Origin: Pseudomonas pseudonitroreducens
GTDB taxonomy: Bacteria > Pseudomonadota > Gammaproteobacteria > Pseudomonadales > Pseudomonadaceae
NCBI RefSeq assembly: GCF_021603645.1
Contig: NZ_BQHJ01000002.1
Location: 1 to 64,000, forward strand
DNA length: 64,000 nucleotides
Direction: 5' to 3'
Shown: positions 36,257 to 46,297 of the stretch, one piece after another
How positions within the stretch are numbered: the first letter of the stretch is position 1
How the letters are laid out: each line of letters opens with the position of its first letter
Made by a program: the position numbers and the translations under genes
Notes under the pieces: model-generated
Database searches by the model: none
Seen by the model: only the letters and a program-made list of their open reading frames with translations
What the model was told of the DNA's origin: nothing

Positions 36257-37348
36257 ATGCACTCCTTCCCGCTACTGCTCTGCCTGCTGCTCTGCAGCCT
36301 TTGCGCCCGAGCCGACGATGAGACGCTCGCGCCCTATCAACCGCGCTTCGGCCGCGAACGCCCGGTCATCGCCGTCGTCGCGCAGAACCGCATGACCGAA
36401 CTGGCCGACTACGTCGTCCCCCTCGGCATACTGCGGCGCTCAGCGGCGGCGGAGGTGCTCGCCCTCGCCACGGAGCCCGGGCCGGTGCAACTGATGCCAG
36501 CCCTGCGACTACAGCCACAGGCCAGCCTGGACGCCTTCGAACAACGTTATCCACAGGGCGCTGACTACCTGATCGTGCCCGCTGTGCACGACAGCGCAGA
36601 CCCCGCCCTGCTGGCCTTCGTCCGGGCGCAAGCCGCGCAGGGCACAATCATCATCGGTATCTGCGACGGTGTACTGGTACTCGGCAATGCCGGCCTGCTG
36701 CACGGCCGGCGCGCCACGGGGCACTGGTATTCGCGCAGCCAGCGTCAGCGGGAGTTTCCCGATGCGCGCTGGATCGAGAATCGCCGCTACATCGCCGACG
36801 GCAACATCATCACCACCTCCGGTGTTACCGCGGCGCTACCGGTATCGCTCGCACTGGTGGCGGCTATCGCCGGGCAGCCCAGAGCTGCCCGGCTCGCTCG
36901 CGAGTTCGGCGTGCAGGACTGGTCAGCCCAACACGACAGCCAGCGCTTCAGCCTGGGCGCCAGTGGCTACCTGACCGCCGCCGGCAACTATCTGGCGCTG
37001 TGGAACCACGAGGACTTCGATGTTTCCCTGGAGCCAGGCTTCGATGAAGTCAGCCTGGCACTGGCCGTGGATGCCTGGGCGCGCACCTTCCGCAGCGAAG
37101 TGCAGGCCACTGCAGCACACCCCGTCACCAGTGCCGGGGGCCTGATCTTCCTCCCCGACCAGGCCGACAGGCATCCGCCACTGCCCGGACTCGGTGCCAC
37201 GGCGATCCAGACGCTCGACAGAGCACTCGATGCCATCGCCCGGCGCTACGGTGAAGCGACCCGGCAACTGGTCGCTGCCCAGCTGGAATACGCCTCGCCT
37301 GAACAATCCGGCCACCTGGCGCGTCGAAACAACATGGACAACCCTTGA
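36257..37348 (+). CDS. exported DJ-1/PfpI family protein
   Basis: A 363-residue protein with a signal peptide ([19 protein letters not shown]) and a DJ-1/PfpI domain in the first 200 mature residues: [20 protein letters not shown]-like core, [11 protein letters not shown] and the elbow [20 protein letters not shown], followed by [16 protein letters not shown]. The C-terminal 120 residues lack an HTH. Similarity to the GlxA sensor domain suggests a periplasmic version of the regulator's input domain. It lies 62 bp before acs. The function is unknown. Confidence 0.8.
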   Translation: MHSFPLLLCLLLCSLCARADDETLAPYQPRFGRERPVIAVVAQNRMTELADYVVPLGILRRSAAAEVLALATEPGPVQLMPALRLQPQASLDAFEQRYPQGADYLIVPAVHDSADPALLAFVRAQAAQGTIIIGICDGVLVLGNAGLLHGRRATGHWYSRSQRQREFPDARWIENRRYIADGNIITTSGVTAALPVSLALVAAIAGQPRAARLAREFGVQDWSAQHDSQRFSLGASGYLTAAGNYLALWNHEDFDVSLEPGFDEVSLALAVDAWARTFRSEVQATAAHPVTSAGGLIFLPDQADRHPPLPGLGATAIQTLDRALDAIARRYGEATRQLVAAQLEYASPEQSGHLARRNNMDNP

Positions 37349-37390
37349 ACCCGCCATGCCTTGGATGCACCCTTGAGGGCATCTCGGCTC

Positions 37391-37404
37391 AACAACAACA
37401 AGGA
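37391..37404 (+). promoter_or_regulatory. A-rich Hfq/Crc-type motif over the acs ribosome-binding site
   Basis: AACAACAACAAGGA places an AAnAAnAA repeat directly against the AGGA Shine-Dalgarno, 7 nt before the ATG. Hfq and Crc bind such motifs and block translation in Pseudomonas. Acetyl-CoA synthetase is a recognised type of catabolite-repressed target. Confidence 0.7.
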
Positions 37405-37410
37405 TTCCCC

Positions 37411-39348
37411 ATGTACGAGATCAGCCTTCACCCCGTGCCGGAGGCCGTACGCAAGCGTGCCTACCTCGACAACGATGCCTACCAGCGCCTCTACCGGCAG
37501 TCGGTAGACGACCCGGAAGCCTTCTGGGGCGAGCAGGCCAAGGCCTTCCTCGACTGGTTCAAGCCCTGGCACTCGGTGCACCGCGGTGACCTGGCGAAGG
37601 GCCAGGCGTCCTGGTTCAAGGGCGGCCAGCTCAACGTCACCTACAACTGCATCGACCGCCACCTGGAACAGCGCGGCGAGCAGGTCGCGATCATCTGGGA
37701 AGGCGACAACCCGGCCGAGTCCGCCAACATCACCTACCGCAAGCTGCACAGCCACGTCTGCCGCCTGGCCAATGTGCTGAAGAGCCGCGGCGTGGAGAAG
37801 GGCGATCGGGTCTGCATCTACATGCCGATGATCCCCGAGGCGGCCTACGCCATGCTGGCCTGCGCACGAATCGGCGCGATCCACTCGGTGGTATTCGGTG
37901 GATTCTCCCCGGATGCCCTGCGCGACCGTATCAACGACGCCGATTGCCGTACGGTGATTACCGCCGACGAAGGCGTGCGCGGCGGCAAGTACATCCCGCT
38001 GAAGAAGAACGTGGAAAAGGCCCTGGCCGACTGCCCGAACGTCTCCACGGTGGTGGTGGTCGAGCGTACCCAGGGCGAGATCCCGTGGGTCGAAGGGCGT
38101 GACCTCTGGTACCACGAAGCGCTGGGCGAAGTCAGCGAGGACTGTGCTGCGGAGCCGATGGACGCCGAGGACCCGCTGTTCATCCTCTACACCTCCGGCT
38201 CCACCGGCAAACCCAAGGGCGTGCTGCACACCACCGGCGGCTACCTGCTGGGCGCGGCGATGACCCACAAGTACGTGTTCGACTACCACGACGGCGACAT
38301 CTACTGGTGCACCGCGGACGTCGGCTGGGTCACCGGCCACAGCTACATCGTCTATGGCCCGCTGGCCAACGGCGCCACCACCCTGATGTTCGAAGGCGTG
38401 CCGAACTACCCCGACGCCTCGCGCTTCTGGCAGGTGATCGACAAGCACCAGGTGAACATCTTCTACACCGCACCGACCGCGATCCGCGCACTGATGCGCG
38501 AGGGCGAGGCCCCCGTGCAGAAAACCGACCGCAGCAGCCTGCGCCTGCTGGGTTCGGTGGGCGAGCCGATCAACCCGGAAGCCTGGGAGTGGTACTTCAA
38601 CGTGGTCGGCGAGCAGCGCTGCCCCATCGTCGACACCTGGTGGCAGACCGAAACCGGCAGCATCCTGATCACCCCGCTGCCCGGCGCCACCGATCTCAAG
38701 CCAGGCTCGGCCACTCGCCCCTTCTTCGGTGTGCAACCGGTACTGCTGGATGAGCAGGGCAAGGAAATCGACGGCCCCGGCTCCGGTGTGCTCGCCGTCA
38801 AGGCCAGTTGGCCCAGCCAGATCCGCAGCGTCTATGGCGATCACCAGCGGATGATCGACACCTACTTCAAGCCCTACCCCGGCTACTACTTCACCGGCGA
38901 CGGCGCGCGCCGCGACGAGGATGGCTACTACTGGATCACCGGTCGCGTGGACGACGTGATCAACGTTTCCGGCCACCGCATCGGCACCGCCGAGGTGGAG
39001 AGCGCGCTGGTACTGCATGACTCGGTCGCCGAGGCTGCCGTGGTCGGCTATCCGCACGACCTCAAGGGCCAGGGCATCTACGCCTTCGTCACGACCATGA
39101 ATGGCATCGAACCCAGCGACGCGCTCAAGCAGGAGCTGCTGGCCCTGGTGAGCAAGGAGATCGGCAGCTTCGCCAAGCCGGAAATGCTGCAGTGGGCGCC
39201 GGGCCTGCCCAAGACCCGCTCGGGCAAGATCATGCGGCGCATCCTGCGCAAGATCGCCTGCAATGAACTGGAAAACCTTGGCGACACCTCGACCCTGGCC
39301 GACCCCAGCGTGGTGCAGGGGCTGATCGACAACCGCCTCAACCGTTGA
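37411..39348 (+). CDS. acsB: acetyl-CoA synthetase
   Basis: A 645-residue AMP-forming acetate-CoA ligase. The start [19 protein letters not shown] follows AGGA. The adenylation P-loop is [20 protein letters not shown] is the acyl-pocket motif, and the C-terminal [11 protein letters not shown] holds the lysine that is acetylated by Pat-type enzymes. It allows growth on acetate. P. aeruginosa has two paralogues; gene position matches acsB. Confidence 0.94.
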   Translation: MYEISLHPVPEAVRKRAYLDNDAYQRLYRQSVDDPEAFWGEQAKAFLDWFKPWHSVHRGDLAKGQASWFKGGQLNVTYNCIDRHLEQRGEQVAIIWEGDNPAESANITYRKLHSHVCRLANVLKSRGVEKGDRVCIYMPMIPEAAYAMLACARIGAIHSVVFGGFSPDALRDRINDADCRTVITADEGVRGGKYIPLKKNVEKALADCPNVSTVVVVERTQGEIPWVEGRDLWYHEALGEVSEDCAAEPMDAEDPLFILYTSGSTGKPKGVLHTTGGYLLGAAMTHKYVFDYHDGDIYWCTADVGWVTGHSYIVYGPLANGATTLMFEGVPNYPDASRFWQVIDKHQVNIFYTAPTAIRALMREGEAPVQKTDRSSLRLLGSVGEPINPEAWEWYFNVVGEQRCPIVDTWWQTETGSILITPLPGATDLKPGSATRPFFGVQPVLLDEQGKEIDGPGSGVLAVKASWPSQIRSVYGDHQRMIDTYFKPYPGYYFTGDGARRDEDGYYWITGRVDDVINVSGHRIGTAEVESALVLHDSVAEAAVVGYPHDLKGQGIYAFVTTMNGIEPSDALKQELLALVSKEIGSFAKPEMLQWAPGLPKTRSGKIMRRILRKIACNELENLGDTSTLADPSVVQGLIDNRLNR

Positions 39349-39430
39349 CCCGCGCTACAGGCCACAGGGGCAAAGATGCTAGGTTTAGAGAACAGACCTG
39401 TCGTCCTTGCCCCGAGGCCTGTCCGCCGCA

Positions 39431-40309
39431 ATGGAAACCGTACGTCGTCATATCGAAAGCCAGGTACTCAGCCTGACCGGCCTCGCCCTGGGCGGGGTCG
39501 ACTTCGAGTCGCCCAAGGGCGACCCCGGCCTGTTCGGGCCGGACTCCGTGAGCTGGAGAGTCCACGGTGACTTCAGCTCGATGCTCATCGGTGGTATCAG
39601 CGCCCTGCTCCTGCAGATGCTCCATCCGGGCGCACTGGGTGGCGTGTGGGACCACTCCAACTTCCGCGCCGACATGCTCGGTCGCCTGCGCCGCACCGGG
39701 CAGTTCATTTCCGCCACCACCTATGGCTCGCGCGGCGACGCCGAGAAACTGATCGAGCGGGTGCGCCGTATCCACGACAACGTCCATGGCACGCTGCCCG
39801 ATGGCTCGTCCTACGCCGCCAGCGACCCGGACCTGCTCACCTGGGTGCACGTCGCCGAAGTCAGCTGCTTCCTCGCCTCGCACCTGCGCTACCTGAACCC
39901 GAATCTTCCCGGAGAGGAACAGGACCGTTACTACGACGAGATCGCTCTCATCGCCGAGCGACTCGGAGCGCGCGACGTTCCGCGCTCCCGTGCGGAGGTT
40001 GCCGCCTACCTGCAACGCATGCGGCCACAGCTTCGTTACGACGAACGCACCCGCGAGGTGGTCAGCGTACTGTTCAACGCACCCGCCCCCAGCTTCCTCG
40101 CCAAGCCCTTTGGCATGTTGATGATGCGCGCCGGCATCGACCTGCTGCCCGACTGGGCCGCCGACCAGCTCGGCCTCAGCCTGGGCAGCCTGCAGCGCCA
40201 GCTGATCCGCTCCAGCGTGAAGCGCAGCGTGCCGCTGCTGCGCTGGGCAGTGCGCAATGGCTCGCTGCACCGCGCACGCCGTCGCATGGGACTACCGCCT
40301 CTGCGCTGA
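39431..40309 (+). CDS. DUF2236 (MpaB-like oxygenase) family protein
   Basis: A 292-residue protein of the DUF2236/MpaB/latex-clearing-protein superfamily, whose studied members are haem-b oxygenases. Features are [33 protein letters not shown], the segment [19 protein letters not shown] and [16 protein letters not shown], with histidines suited to binding haem. The ATG at 39431 is chosen; a TTG eight codons earlier is possible. No signal peptide is seen. The substrate is unknown. Confidence 0.82.
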   Translation: METVRRHIESQVLSLTGLALGGVDFESPKGDPGLFGPDSVSWRVHGDFSSMLIGGISALLLQMLHPGALGGVWDHSNFRADMLGRLRRTGQFISATTYGSRGDAEKLIERVRRIHDNVHGTLPDGSSYAASDPDLLTWVHVAEVSCFLASHLRYLNPNLPGEEQDRYYDEIALIAERLGARDVPRSRAEVAAYLQRMRPQLRYDERTREVVSVLFNAPAPSFLAKPFGMLMMRAGIDLLPDWAADQLGLSLGSLQRQLIRSSVKRSVPLLRWAVRNGSLHRARRRMGLPPLR

Positions 40310-40407
40310 AACGTGACTACCCGGTTCGCGGGGTGGTGAGCCGGCGGCGGGCGTGCAACCATGACCCTTCGCTGCGGCCTCGCCGCTCCCGACAGAGGAT
40401 TCGTGTC

Positions 40408-41586
40408 ATGCAAGAAGTCGTCATCGTCGCTGCCACCCGTACCGCCATCGGCAGCTTCCAGGGCTCGCTTTCCGCGCTGCCGGCCCATGAGCTGGGCGCC
40501 GCGGTGATTCGCAGCCTGCTGCAACAGACCGGCCTGGACCCGGCCCGGGTCGACGAGGTGATCCTCGGCCAGACCCTGACGGCCGGCGCCGGCCAGAACC
40601 CGGCACGCCAGGCCTCGATCGCTGCCGGGCTGCCCAACAGCGTGCCCGCGATGACAATCAACAAGGTCTGCGGCTCCGGCCTCAAGGCTCTGCACCTGGC
40701 CGCACAGGCCATCCGTTGCGGCGACGCCGACGTGGTCATCGCCGGAGGTCAGGAAAGCATGAGCCTCGCCCCCTACGTCATGCCCGGCGCCCGCACCGGC
40801 CTGCGCATGGGCCACGCCAAACTGATCGACAGCATGATCCAGGACGGCCTGTGGGACGCCTTCAACGACTACCACATGGGCATCACCGCCGAGAATCTGG
40901 TGGAGAAGTACGGCATCAGCCGCGAAGAGCAGGACGCCTTCGCGGCCGATTCCCAGCGCAAGGCCGTTGAGGCCATCGAAGCCGGCCGTTTCAAGGCGGA
41001 GATCACGGCTATCGAGATCCCCCAGCGCAAGGGCGATCCGCTGCGCTTCGACACCGACGAGCAGCCGCGCGCCGGCACCACTGCCGAATCTCTGGGCAAG
41101 CTCAAGCCGGCGTTCAGGAAGGACGGCAGTGTCACCGCTGGCAACGCCTCAACCCTCAATGACGGCGCCGCTGCCGTGCTGTTGATGAGCGCCGCCAAGG
41201 CCGCCGAGCTCGGCCTGCCGGTACTGGCTCGCATTGCCGCCTATGCGAACGCGGGCGTGGATCCGGCCATCATGGGCATCGGGCCGGTCTCGGCCACCCG
41301 CCGCTGCCTGGAGAAAGCCGGCTGGCAGCTTGCCGACCTGGACCTGATCGAAGCCAATGAGGCATTCGCCGCCCAGGCTCTGTCGGTGGGCAAGGAGCTG
41401 GATTGGGATGCTGCGAAGGTGAACGTGAACGGGGGCGCCATCGCCCTTGGCCATCCCATCGGCGCATCGGGCTGCCGCGTGCTCGTCACCCTGGTGCACG
41501 AGATGCTCCGCCGGGACGCGAAAAAGGGCCTCGCGACGCTCTGCATCGGCGGTGGGCAAGGTGTGGCGCTGGCCCTGGAGCGGTAA
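40408..41586 (+). CDS. acetyl-CoA C-acetyltransferase (thiolase)
   Basis: A 392-residue thiolase. The nucleophile Cys88 is in [12 protein letters not shown]; the other catalytic residues are His in [16 protein letters not shown] and Cys in [11 protein letters not shown]. It condenses two acetyl-CoA to acetoacetyl-CoA or the reverse. AGAGGA lies upstream of the ATG at 40408. It is likely an AtoB/PhaA type; proximity to acetyl-CoA synthetase suits acetate or ketone-body metabolism, but it could serve fatty-acid oxidation. Confidence 0.9.
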   Translation: MQEVVIVAATRTAIGSFQGSLSALPAHELGAAVIRSLLQQTGLDPARVDEVILGQTLTAGAGQNPARQASIAAGLPNSVPAMTINKVCGSGLKALHLAAQAIRCGDADVVIAGGQESMSLAPYVMPGARTGLRMGHAKLIDSMIQDGLWDAFNDYHMGITAENLVEKYGISREEQDAFAADSQRKAVEAIEAGRFKAEITAIEIPQRKGDPLRFDTDEQPRAGTTAESLGKLKPAFRKDGSVTAGNASTLNDGAAAVLLMSAAKAAELGLPVLARIAAYANAGVDPAIMGIGPVSATRRCLEKAGWQLADLDLIEANEAFAAQALSVGKELDWDAAKVNVNGGAIALGHPIGASGCRVLVTLVHEMLRRDAKKGLATLCIGGGQGVALALER

Positions 41587-41595
41587 CAACCCAGC

Positions 41596-41627
41596 CTCGC
41601 TGTGCAGAATTCTCTCTGCACAGCGAG
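41596..41627 (+). other. 13-bp hairpin after the thiolase gene
   Basis: CTCGCTGTGCAGA (41596-41608) and TCTGCACAGCGAG (41615-41627) are perfect complements around a 6-nt loop, 10 bp after the thiolase stop. There is no T-tract, so it may be a 3'-end stabiliser or a Rho-aided terminator. Confidence 0.6.
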
Positions 41628-41775
41628 TCTCCGCGCACGCGGGCAGGCCAACGCCCTGCCAACCTGACTCCCCGCATGCTTTCAGTCCTACACATAGGAA
41701 TATTCCGTAGGTACTTGAACAACTGGTCTATCTTCAAGATCAATGCCGCAATTATTTTGACTCAGGGAGTCAGTT

Positions 41776-42390
41776 ATGAAGAAGCGTGTGGTGCTGATCG
41801 AAGACCACCCCGCAATGCGTTTGGCGATCCGCTCGTTGCTCGAGCAGGATCCGCAGTTCGAAGTAGCCCGTGAAGCGGCCGATGGCCATGGAGGACTGGA
41901 CGCCGTACGCAAGGAACGCCCCGACCTGGTGATACTCGACCTCAACCTGCCCGGCATGGATGGGCTCGACTTGCTGGCGCGCATCCACATCTTCGACGAA
42001 AACATCCGCCTGCTGGTCCTGAGCTCGCAGGATGAACGTCTCTACTCGAGCAAGGTCGAAGCGGCGGGTGCGCATGGGTTCGTCAGCAAGAACAAGGACA
42101 CCAGCGCCATTCTCAACGCGGCTCGCATGCTGGTCTCCGGCTATCGTTGCTTCCCGGAAAAGTCCCTGAGCATCGACAAGAACACCGACCCGGTGGCCAG
42201 CCTCACGCCACGCGAACTGGTCGTGTTGCGCAGCCTGGTGAGAGGGATGAGCAACAAGGACATCGCCGAGGAACTCTTCCTCAGCCAAAAGACCGTCAGC
42301 ACCTACAAGACCCGCATTCTTGAGAAGCTGAACCTCGACAGCCTCGTGGATCTGGTGGAATTCGCCCGCACCCATCGCCTGAACGACTGA
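41776..42390 (+). CDS. NarL/FixJ family response regulator (BvgA-like), orphan
   Basis: A 204-residue response regulator. The receiver has acidic ED at 9-10, phosphoacceptor Asp55 in LVILDLNLPGMDG and the conserved Lys in GFVSKNKD. The LuxR-type HTH is LTPRELVVLRSLVRGMSNKD followed by IAEELFLSQKTVSTYKTRI. It resembles BvgA/EvgA/RocA regulators that pair with unorthodox sensor kinases, but no kinase gene is adjacent. GGGAG lies before the ATG. Targets are unknown; a palindrome upstream (41687-41711) could be an autoregulatory site. Confidence 0.9.
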   Translation: MKKRVVLIEDHPAMRLAIRSLLEQDPQFEVAREAADGHGGLDAVRKERPDLVILDLNLPGMDGLDLLARIHIFDENIRLLVLSSQDERLYSSKVEAAGAHGFVSKNKDTSAILNAARMLVSGYRCFPEKSLSIDKNTDPVASLTPRELVVLRSLVRGMSNKDIAEELFLSQKTVSTYKTRILEKLNLDSLVDLVEFARTHRLND

Positions 42391-42490
42391 CAGACATCAC
42401 TGAAAACCGCGTCCGACGGCGACTATCGAATCGAAGAATCACAGCCGTGCCATACTCATGTGGCACGTCACGACGGAAACGACTCTCGCC

Positions 42491-45400
42491 ATGCCCAAAG
42501 GATTGAAACGCGCGATCGGCGCGGTAGTGCTGTTAGTCCTCTTCTATTGCCTGCTGGGCTTTCTCATCCTGCCCGGTGTCGGGCTGCGGATAGCCAACCA
42601 GCAATTGGCTCACTACTCGAGCGTTCCCGCACGTCTGGAACGTATCGAATTCAATCCATTCAGCCTGGAGCTGACCCTCTGGGGCTTACATCTGGGGGAC
42701 GACGGGAAGGAGCAGGTACGCTTCCGTCGGCTCTACGCCAACCTCGAACTCGACAGCCTGTGGAAACGCAGGCTGCACCTCGCCGACGTCGAACTGGACG
42801 CGCCACACACCGAGTTGCTGTTCGCCGAGAACGGCACGCTGAACCTGAGCCAGCTGTTCAAGCTCCCGCCCAGCCAGCCGGCCCCTGCTCAGGAGGAACC
42901 GGGCAATCCCTTCCCGCTGCGCATCGATCGCATTCGCCTGGCCGAAGGCAGCCTGCACTTCCTTGATCGTCGCCCCAGCGAACCGGTGGAGTTCGTTTTC
43001 GATCCAATGGGCTTCGAACTGCACAACCTCAGCACCCTGCCTGAAGATGGCGCCGTCATGACTCTGGTCGCCACCGGCCCCCACGGCGGTAAACTGGACT
43101 GGAAAGGTGACCTGAGCATCGTGCCATTCACCTCCAAGGGCAGCATCACCCTCGACGGCGTGCCGTTGAAGGCCTGGTGGCCCTACGTGCGGGACAACGC
43201 GCCGCTGAATCTGAACAACGGCATCCTCAGTATCGCTTCCGACTACCACCTGGACCTGTCGAAGGGCACGCAGTTGCTGCTGGACAAGACTGCCATACAG
43301 TTGCGCGACCTTGACCTCAGCTCGCCTGACGGTAAACCGCTGGCCAAGCTCGCCAGCCTCGATGTTGCCGATACCACCCTCGACCTCGCCAAGCAGGAAG
43401 TGCTGGTCGGCCAGATTCGCAGCCAGGGCCTGGAGGCCTGGGCAGCCCGCGAGAAGGACGGCCAGTTGGACTGGCAGAAGCTCTTCGCCAACTTCAAGCC
43501 CTACAAGCGCCCCGAGGAGCCCACGCCACAGGCTCAGGCCGCTCCGGAACCGGCCCCTGCCACAGAGGCCACGGCGGAGTCTGCCAAGGATCAGCAACAG
43601 CAGGCCTCGACCGAAAAATCTCAGGCCACGCCTGGTGAGCCCGCCAAGACGGCCCAGGCCGAGCCGGCCAAAACGCCGACCCCGGCTCAGCCCGAACAGC
43701 CTGCCGAGGCTGGCAAGGCTGTGCAAAATGCCGAGGCTGCCAAGCCGGCCGAGCCGCCGAAGGCCTGGCATGTGGTCCTGCGCGACACCCAGCTGCGCGG
43801 CTACAAGGCGCACCTGGCCGATCGTGCGCCGGGCAAACCGGTGAACCTGGAACTGGGCCCGCTGGATCTGGACCTGCAGAACCTCGACAGCGGCCTGACC
43901 TCGCCGCTGCAGCTCAAGCTCAAGACGGGGCTCGGTCCTCGCGGTCAGATCGAAGCCAGTGGCCAGGTCATCCCCAATCCGGTCAGCGCCAGGCTCAAGG
44001 TTTCGACCCGCGATATCGACCTGCGAGTAGCCCAGGCCTATATCGATCCGTTCATCCGCCTGGAGCTACGCAGCGGCCTGCTCTCCAGCGATCTGGATGT
44101 CGACCTCAAGGGTACGGAGCCGCTGGCCTTCAGCGTCAACGGTAGTGCCCAGGTAACCCAGTTGCACACGCTGGACACCCTCAAGAACCGCGACTTCGTC
44201 AAATGGACCAAGCTGACCCTCGACGGCCTGGCGTACAAGCATGGCGACAGCCTGGTGATCCAGACCGTCTCGCTGGAAGAGCCCTACGCGCGCTTCATCA
44301 TCAACGAAGACCGCAGCACCAACGTCAGCGAGCTGATCATTGCGCAACCCGAATCCAACTCGCCATCGGCGAACAAGGGCAGTGCTTCCGGCGGAAACAG
44401 CAAGCCGCTGGGTATCCGCATCGGCGGCGTGAAGATCAACAACGGCTCGGCCAACTTCGCCGACCTGACCCTGCGCCCGGATTTCGCCACCGCTATCCAG
44501 CAACTGGGCGGCGAGATCGGCACCATCGACAACCGCAATCCGGCCCCCGCCTCGGTGGACGTGAAAGGCAAGGTCGACAAATACGCGCCGGTTACCATCA
44601 AGGGCAGTCTCAACCCCTTCTCGCCACTGGAAAAGCTGGACATCGCCACCAGCTTCAAGCGGGTCGAGCTGACTACCCTGACGCCCTACTCCGGCAAGTT
44701 TGCCGGCTACCGCATCCGCAAGGGCCGGCTGAACCTGGACCTGCATTACCAGATCACCCAGGGCAAGCTCAAAGCCGACAACAAGGTGCTGGTGGAACAC
44801 CTGCAACTGGGCGAGAAAGTCGACAGCCCGGACGCCGTGGACCTGCCGGTGAAGCTGGCAATCGCCCTGCTCAAGGACGCCAACGGCAATATCGACATCC
44901 AACTGCCGGTGGAAGGCGACCTGAACAATCCGCAGTTCAGCGTCATGCCCATCGTCTGGCAGACCTTGCGTAACCTGGTCGTGCGCGCCGTGCAGGCGCC
45001 CTTCAACTTCATCGCCGGGCTGGCCGGTGGCTCCGGCGGCCCGGACCTGAGCAACGTGACCTTTGCCCCAGGCTCCAGCGAGCTGGACGCCAGTGCCCAG
45101 GGCAACCTCGACAAGCTGGCCGAAGCCCTCAAGCAGCGCCCGGCGCTCAAGCTGGAAGTCGAAGGCGTTGCCGCCGCCAGCAGCGACGGTCCGCTGCTGG
45201 CCGACAAGCGCCTGAAGCAGGAATACCAGAAGAACTACTACAGCATGTTGCAACGCCGCGGCGACAAGGTGCCCAGCGATGCCAGCCAGTTGGAGGTTCC
45301 CGAGGACTTGCAGCCGATCCTGCTCGAAGGCGTCTACCGTGCACGTCTGAAGAAGCAGCCCCCCGCGGAATGGCAGCAGTTCAGCAAGGACGAGCGCTCG

Positions 45401-45610
45401 GCGAAAATGCGCCAGGCCGTGCTCGACTCCTGGAGCGACAGCCAGTTGCTGCTGCGCAAACTCGGCCAGGAGCGGGCGACCCAGATCAAGGACTACCTGG
45501 TTACCAAGGGTGGCCTGGGCGACGACCGTATCTACCTCATCGACGTCAGCTTCGGTGAAGCGGAGAATGGTGGCAATGTGGCCACCCAGCTTCACCTCGA
45601 TAGCGAGTAA
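42491..45610 (+). CDS. DUF748 (AsmA-like) domain protein
   Basis: A 1039-residue envelope protein with one N-terminal helix (AIGAVVLLVLFYCLLGFLIL) and a large periplasmic beta-rich AsmA-like region, as in proteins proposed to bridge the two membranes for lipid transport. A Pro/Ala/Gln/Glu-rich low-complexity linker spans about residues 336-427. The C-terminus has an OmpA-like remnant, VTFAPGSSELDASAQGNLDK, then a Lys/Gln-rich tail. The ATG at 42491 is preferred; one 11 codons earlier gives a less typical N-terminus. It is 11 bp ahead of the DUF2845 pair. Confidence 0.85.
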   Translation: MPKGLKRAIGAVVLLVLFYCLLGFLILPGVGLRIANQQLAHYSSVPARLERIEFNPFSLELTLWGLHLGDDGKEQVRFRRLYANLELDSLWKRRLHLADVELDAPHTELLFAENGTLNLSQLFKLPPSQPAPAQEEPGNPFPLRIDRIRLAEGSLHFLDRRPSEPVEFVFDPMGFELHNLSTLPEDGAVMTLVATGPHGGKLDWKGDLSIVPFTSKGSITLDGVPLKAWWPYVRDNAPLNLNNGILSIASDYHLDLSKGTQLLLDKTAIQLRDLDLSSPDGKPLAKLASLDVADTTLDLAKQEVLVGQIRSQGLEAWAAREKDGQLDWQKLFANFKPYKRPEEPTPQAQAAPEPAPATEATAESAKDQQQQASTEKSQATPGEPAKTAQAEPAKTPTPAQPEQPAEAGKAVQNAEAAKPAEPPKAWHVVLRDTQLRGYKAHLADRAPGKPVNLELGPLDLDLQNLDSGLTSPLQLKLKTGLGPRGQIEASGQVIPNPVSARLKVSTRDIDLRVAQAYIDPFIRLELRSGLLSSDLDVDLKGTEPLAFSVNGSAQVTQLHTLDTLKNRDFVKWTKLTLDGLAYKHGDSLVIQTVSLEEPYARFIINEDRSTNVSELIIAQPESNSPSANKGSASGGNSKPLGIRIGGVKINNGSANFADLTLRPDFATAIQQLGGEIGTIDNRNPAPASVDVKGKVDKYAPVTIKGSLNPFSPLEKLDIATSFKRVELTTLTPYSGKFAGYRIRKGRLNLDLHYQITQGKLKADNKVLVEHLQLGEKVDSPDAVDLPVKLAIALLKDANGNIDIQLPVEGDLNNPQFSVMPIVWQTLRNLVVRAVQAPFNFIAGLAGGSGGPDLSNVTFAPGSSELDASAQGNLDKLAEALKQRPALKLEVEGVAAASSDGPLLADKRLKQEYQKNYYSMLQRRGDKVPSDASQLEVPEDLQPILLEGVYRARLKKQPPAEWQQFSKDERSAKMRQAVLDSWSDSQLLLRKLGQERATQIKDYLVTKGGLGDDRIYLIDVSFGEAENGGNVATQLHLDSE

Positions 45611-45621
45611 GGAGTCGTTCG

Positions 45622-45912
45622 ATGAAAGCCCTGACCTGGACGTCCTGCGCCCTGCTGCTTTGTGCGGCGGGCGCCCAGGCGGAAAGCATGCGCTGCGGCA
45701 GCAACCTGATCAACGCCGGCGACCGCGCCTGGGAAGTCGAGCAGAAGTGCGGTGCTCCCGATCACCGTGACGAGGTTGGCTATACCCTCGGTGGCTACGA
45801 CCGCCGCGAGTACCGGGTCGAGGAGTGGGTCTACGGCCCGCGCAATGGCACCAGCTACATCCTCACCTTCGAAGCCAACAAGCTCAAAAGCATCGAGTTC
45901 AAACGCAATTGA
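45622..45912 (+). CDS. DUF2845 domain exported protein, first copy
   Basis: A 96-residue protein with a signal peptide (MKALTWTSCALLLCAAGAQA) and a DUF2845 domain: MRCGSNLINAGDRAWEVEQK, CGAP and VEEWVYGPRNGTSYILTFE. Two cysteines (in RCGSN and KCGAP) could form a disulfide. GGAG precedes the ATG. It lies 11 bp after the DUF748 gene and overlaps the second copy by four bases. The function is unknown. Confidence 0.85.
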   Translation: MKALTWTSCALLLCAAGAQAESMRCGSNLINAGDRAWEVEQKCGAPDHRDEVGYTLGGYDRREYRVEEWVYGPRNGTSYILTFEANKLKSIEFKRN

Positions 45913-46232
45913 AAACGACCAACCTCATGCGCGCCGCTGCGCTCCTGTTGCCGCTCAGCTTCGCGGCAACCGACGCCCAGGCCGCCAGCCTGCGCTGCAA
46001 CAGCAAGCTGATCAGCACCGGTGACGTCACCAGCGACGTGCTCAGTCGCTGCGGCCAGCCTGTGGACCGTTCGTTCCTGGGCTACAAGCAAGTACCGGGT
46101 GAGCGCTATGGCGAATCCATGGAAGTGGCCGTGGAGGAATGGATCTACGGCCCCTGGAGCGGCATGCTGTATTTCGTGCGCTTCGAAGGCAACCGCCTGA
46201 GCGACATCAAGAGCAAGCGCAGCGGCGACTGA
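45909..46232 (+). CDS. DUF2845 domain exported protein, second copy
   Basis: A 107-residue paralogue of the preceding gene: SLRCNSKLISTGDVTSDVLS, RCGQP and VEEWIYGPWSGMLYFVRFE align with the first copy. I choose TTG at 45909, in a TTGA overlap with the upstream stop, because it gives a basic N-terminus (MKTTNLMRAAALLLPLSF); ATG at 45927 is the alternative and lacks a clear Shine-Dalgarno. The signal peptide probably ends at AQA. Confidence 0.78.
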   Translation: MKTTNLMRAAALLLPLSFAATDAQAASLRCNSKLISTGDVTSDVLSRCGQPVDRSFLGYKQVPGERYGESMEVAVEEWIYGPWSGMLYFVRFEGNRLSDIKSKRSGD

Positions 46233-46297
46233 CAGGCGTAGTGGCCGGGTGCTAGTCTCGCCGCCATTCACGTCACCTGCGCCAAGGACCGGTCGCC

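Noticed and set aside
42446-42467. CGTGCCA / TGGCACG repeat upstream of the DUF748 gene, considered as a sigma-54 -24 element.
   Set aside because: No GC-containing -12 element lies at the required spacing; it is a small inverted repeat only.
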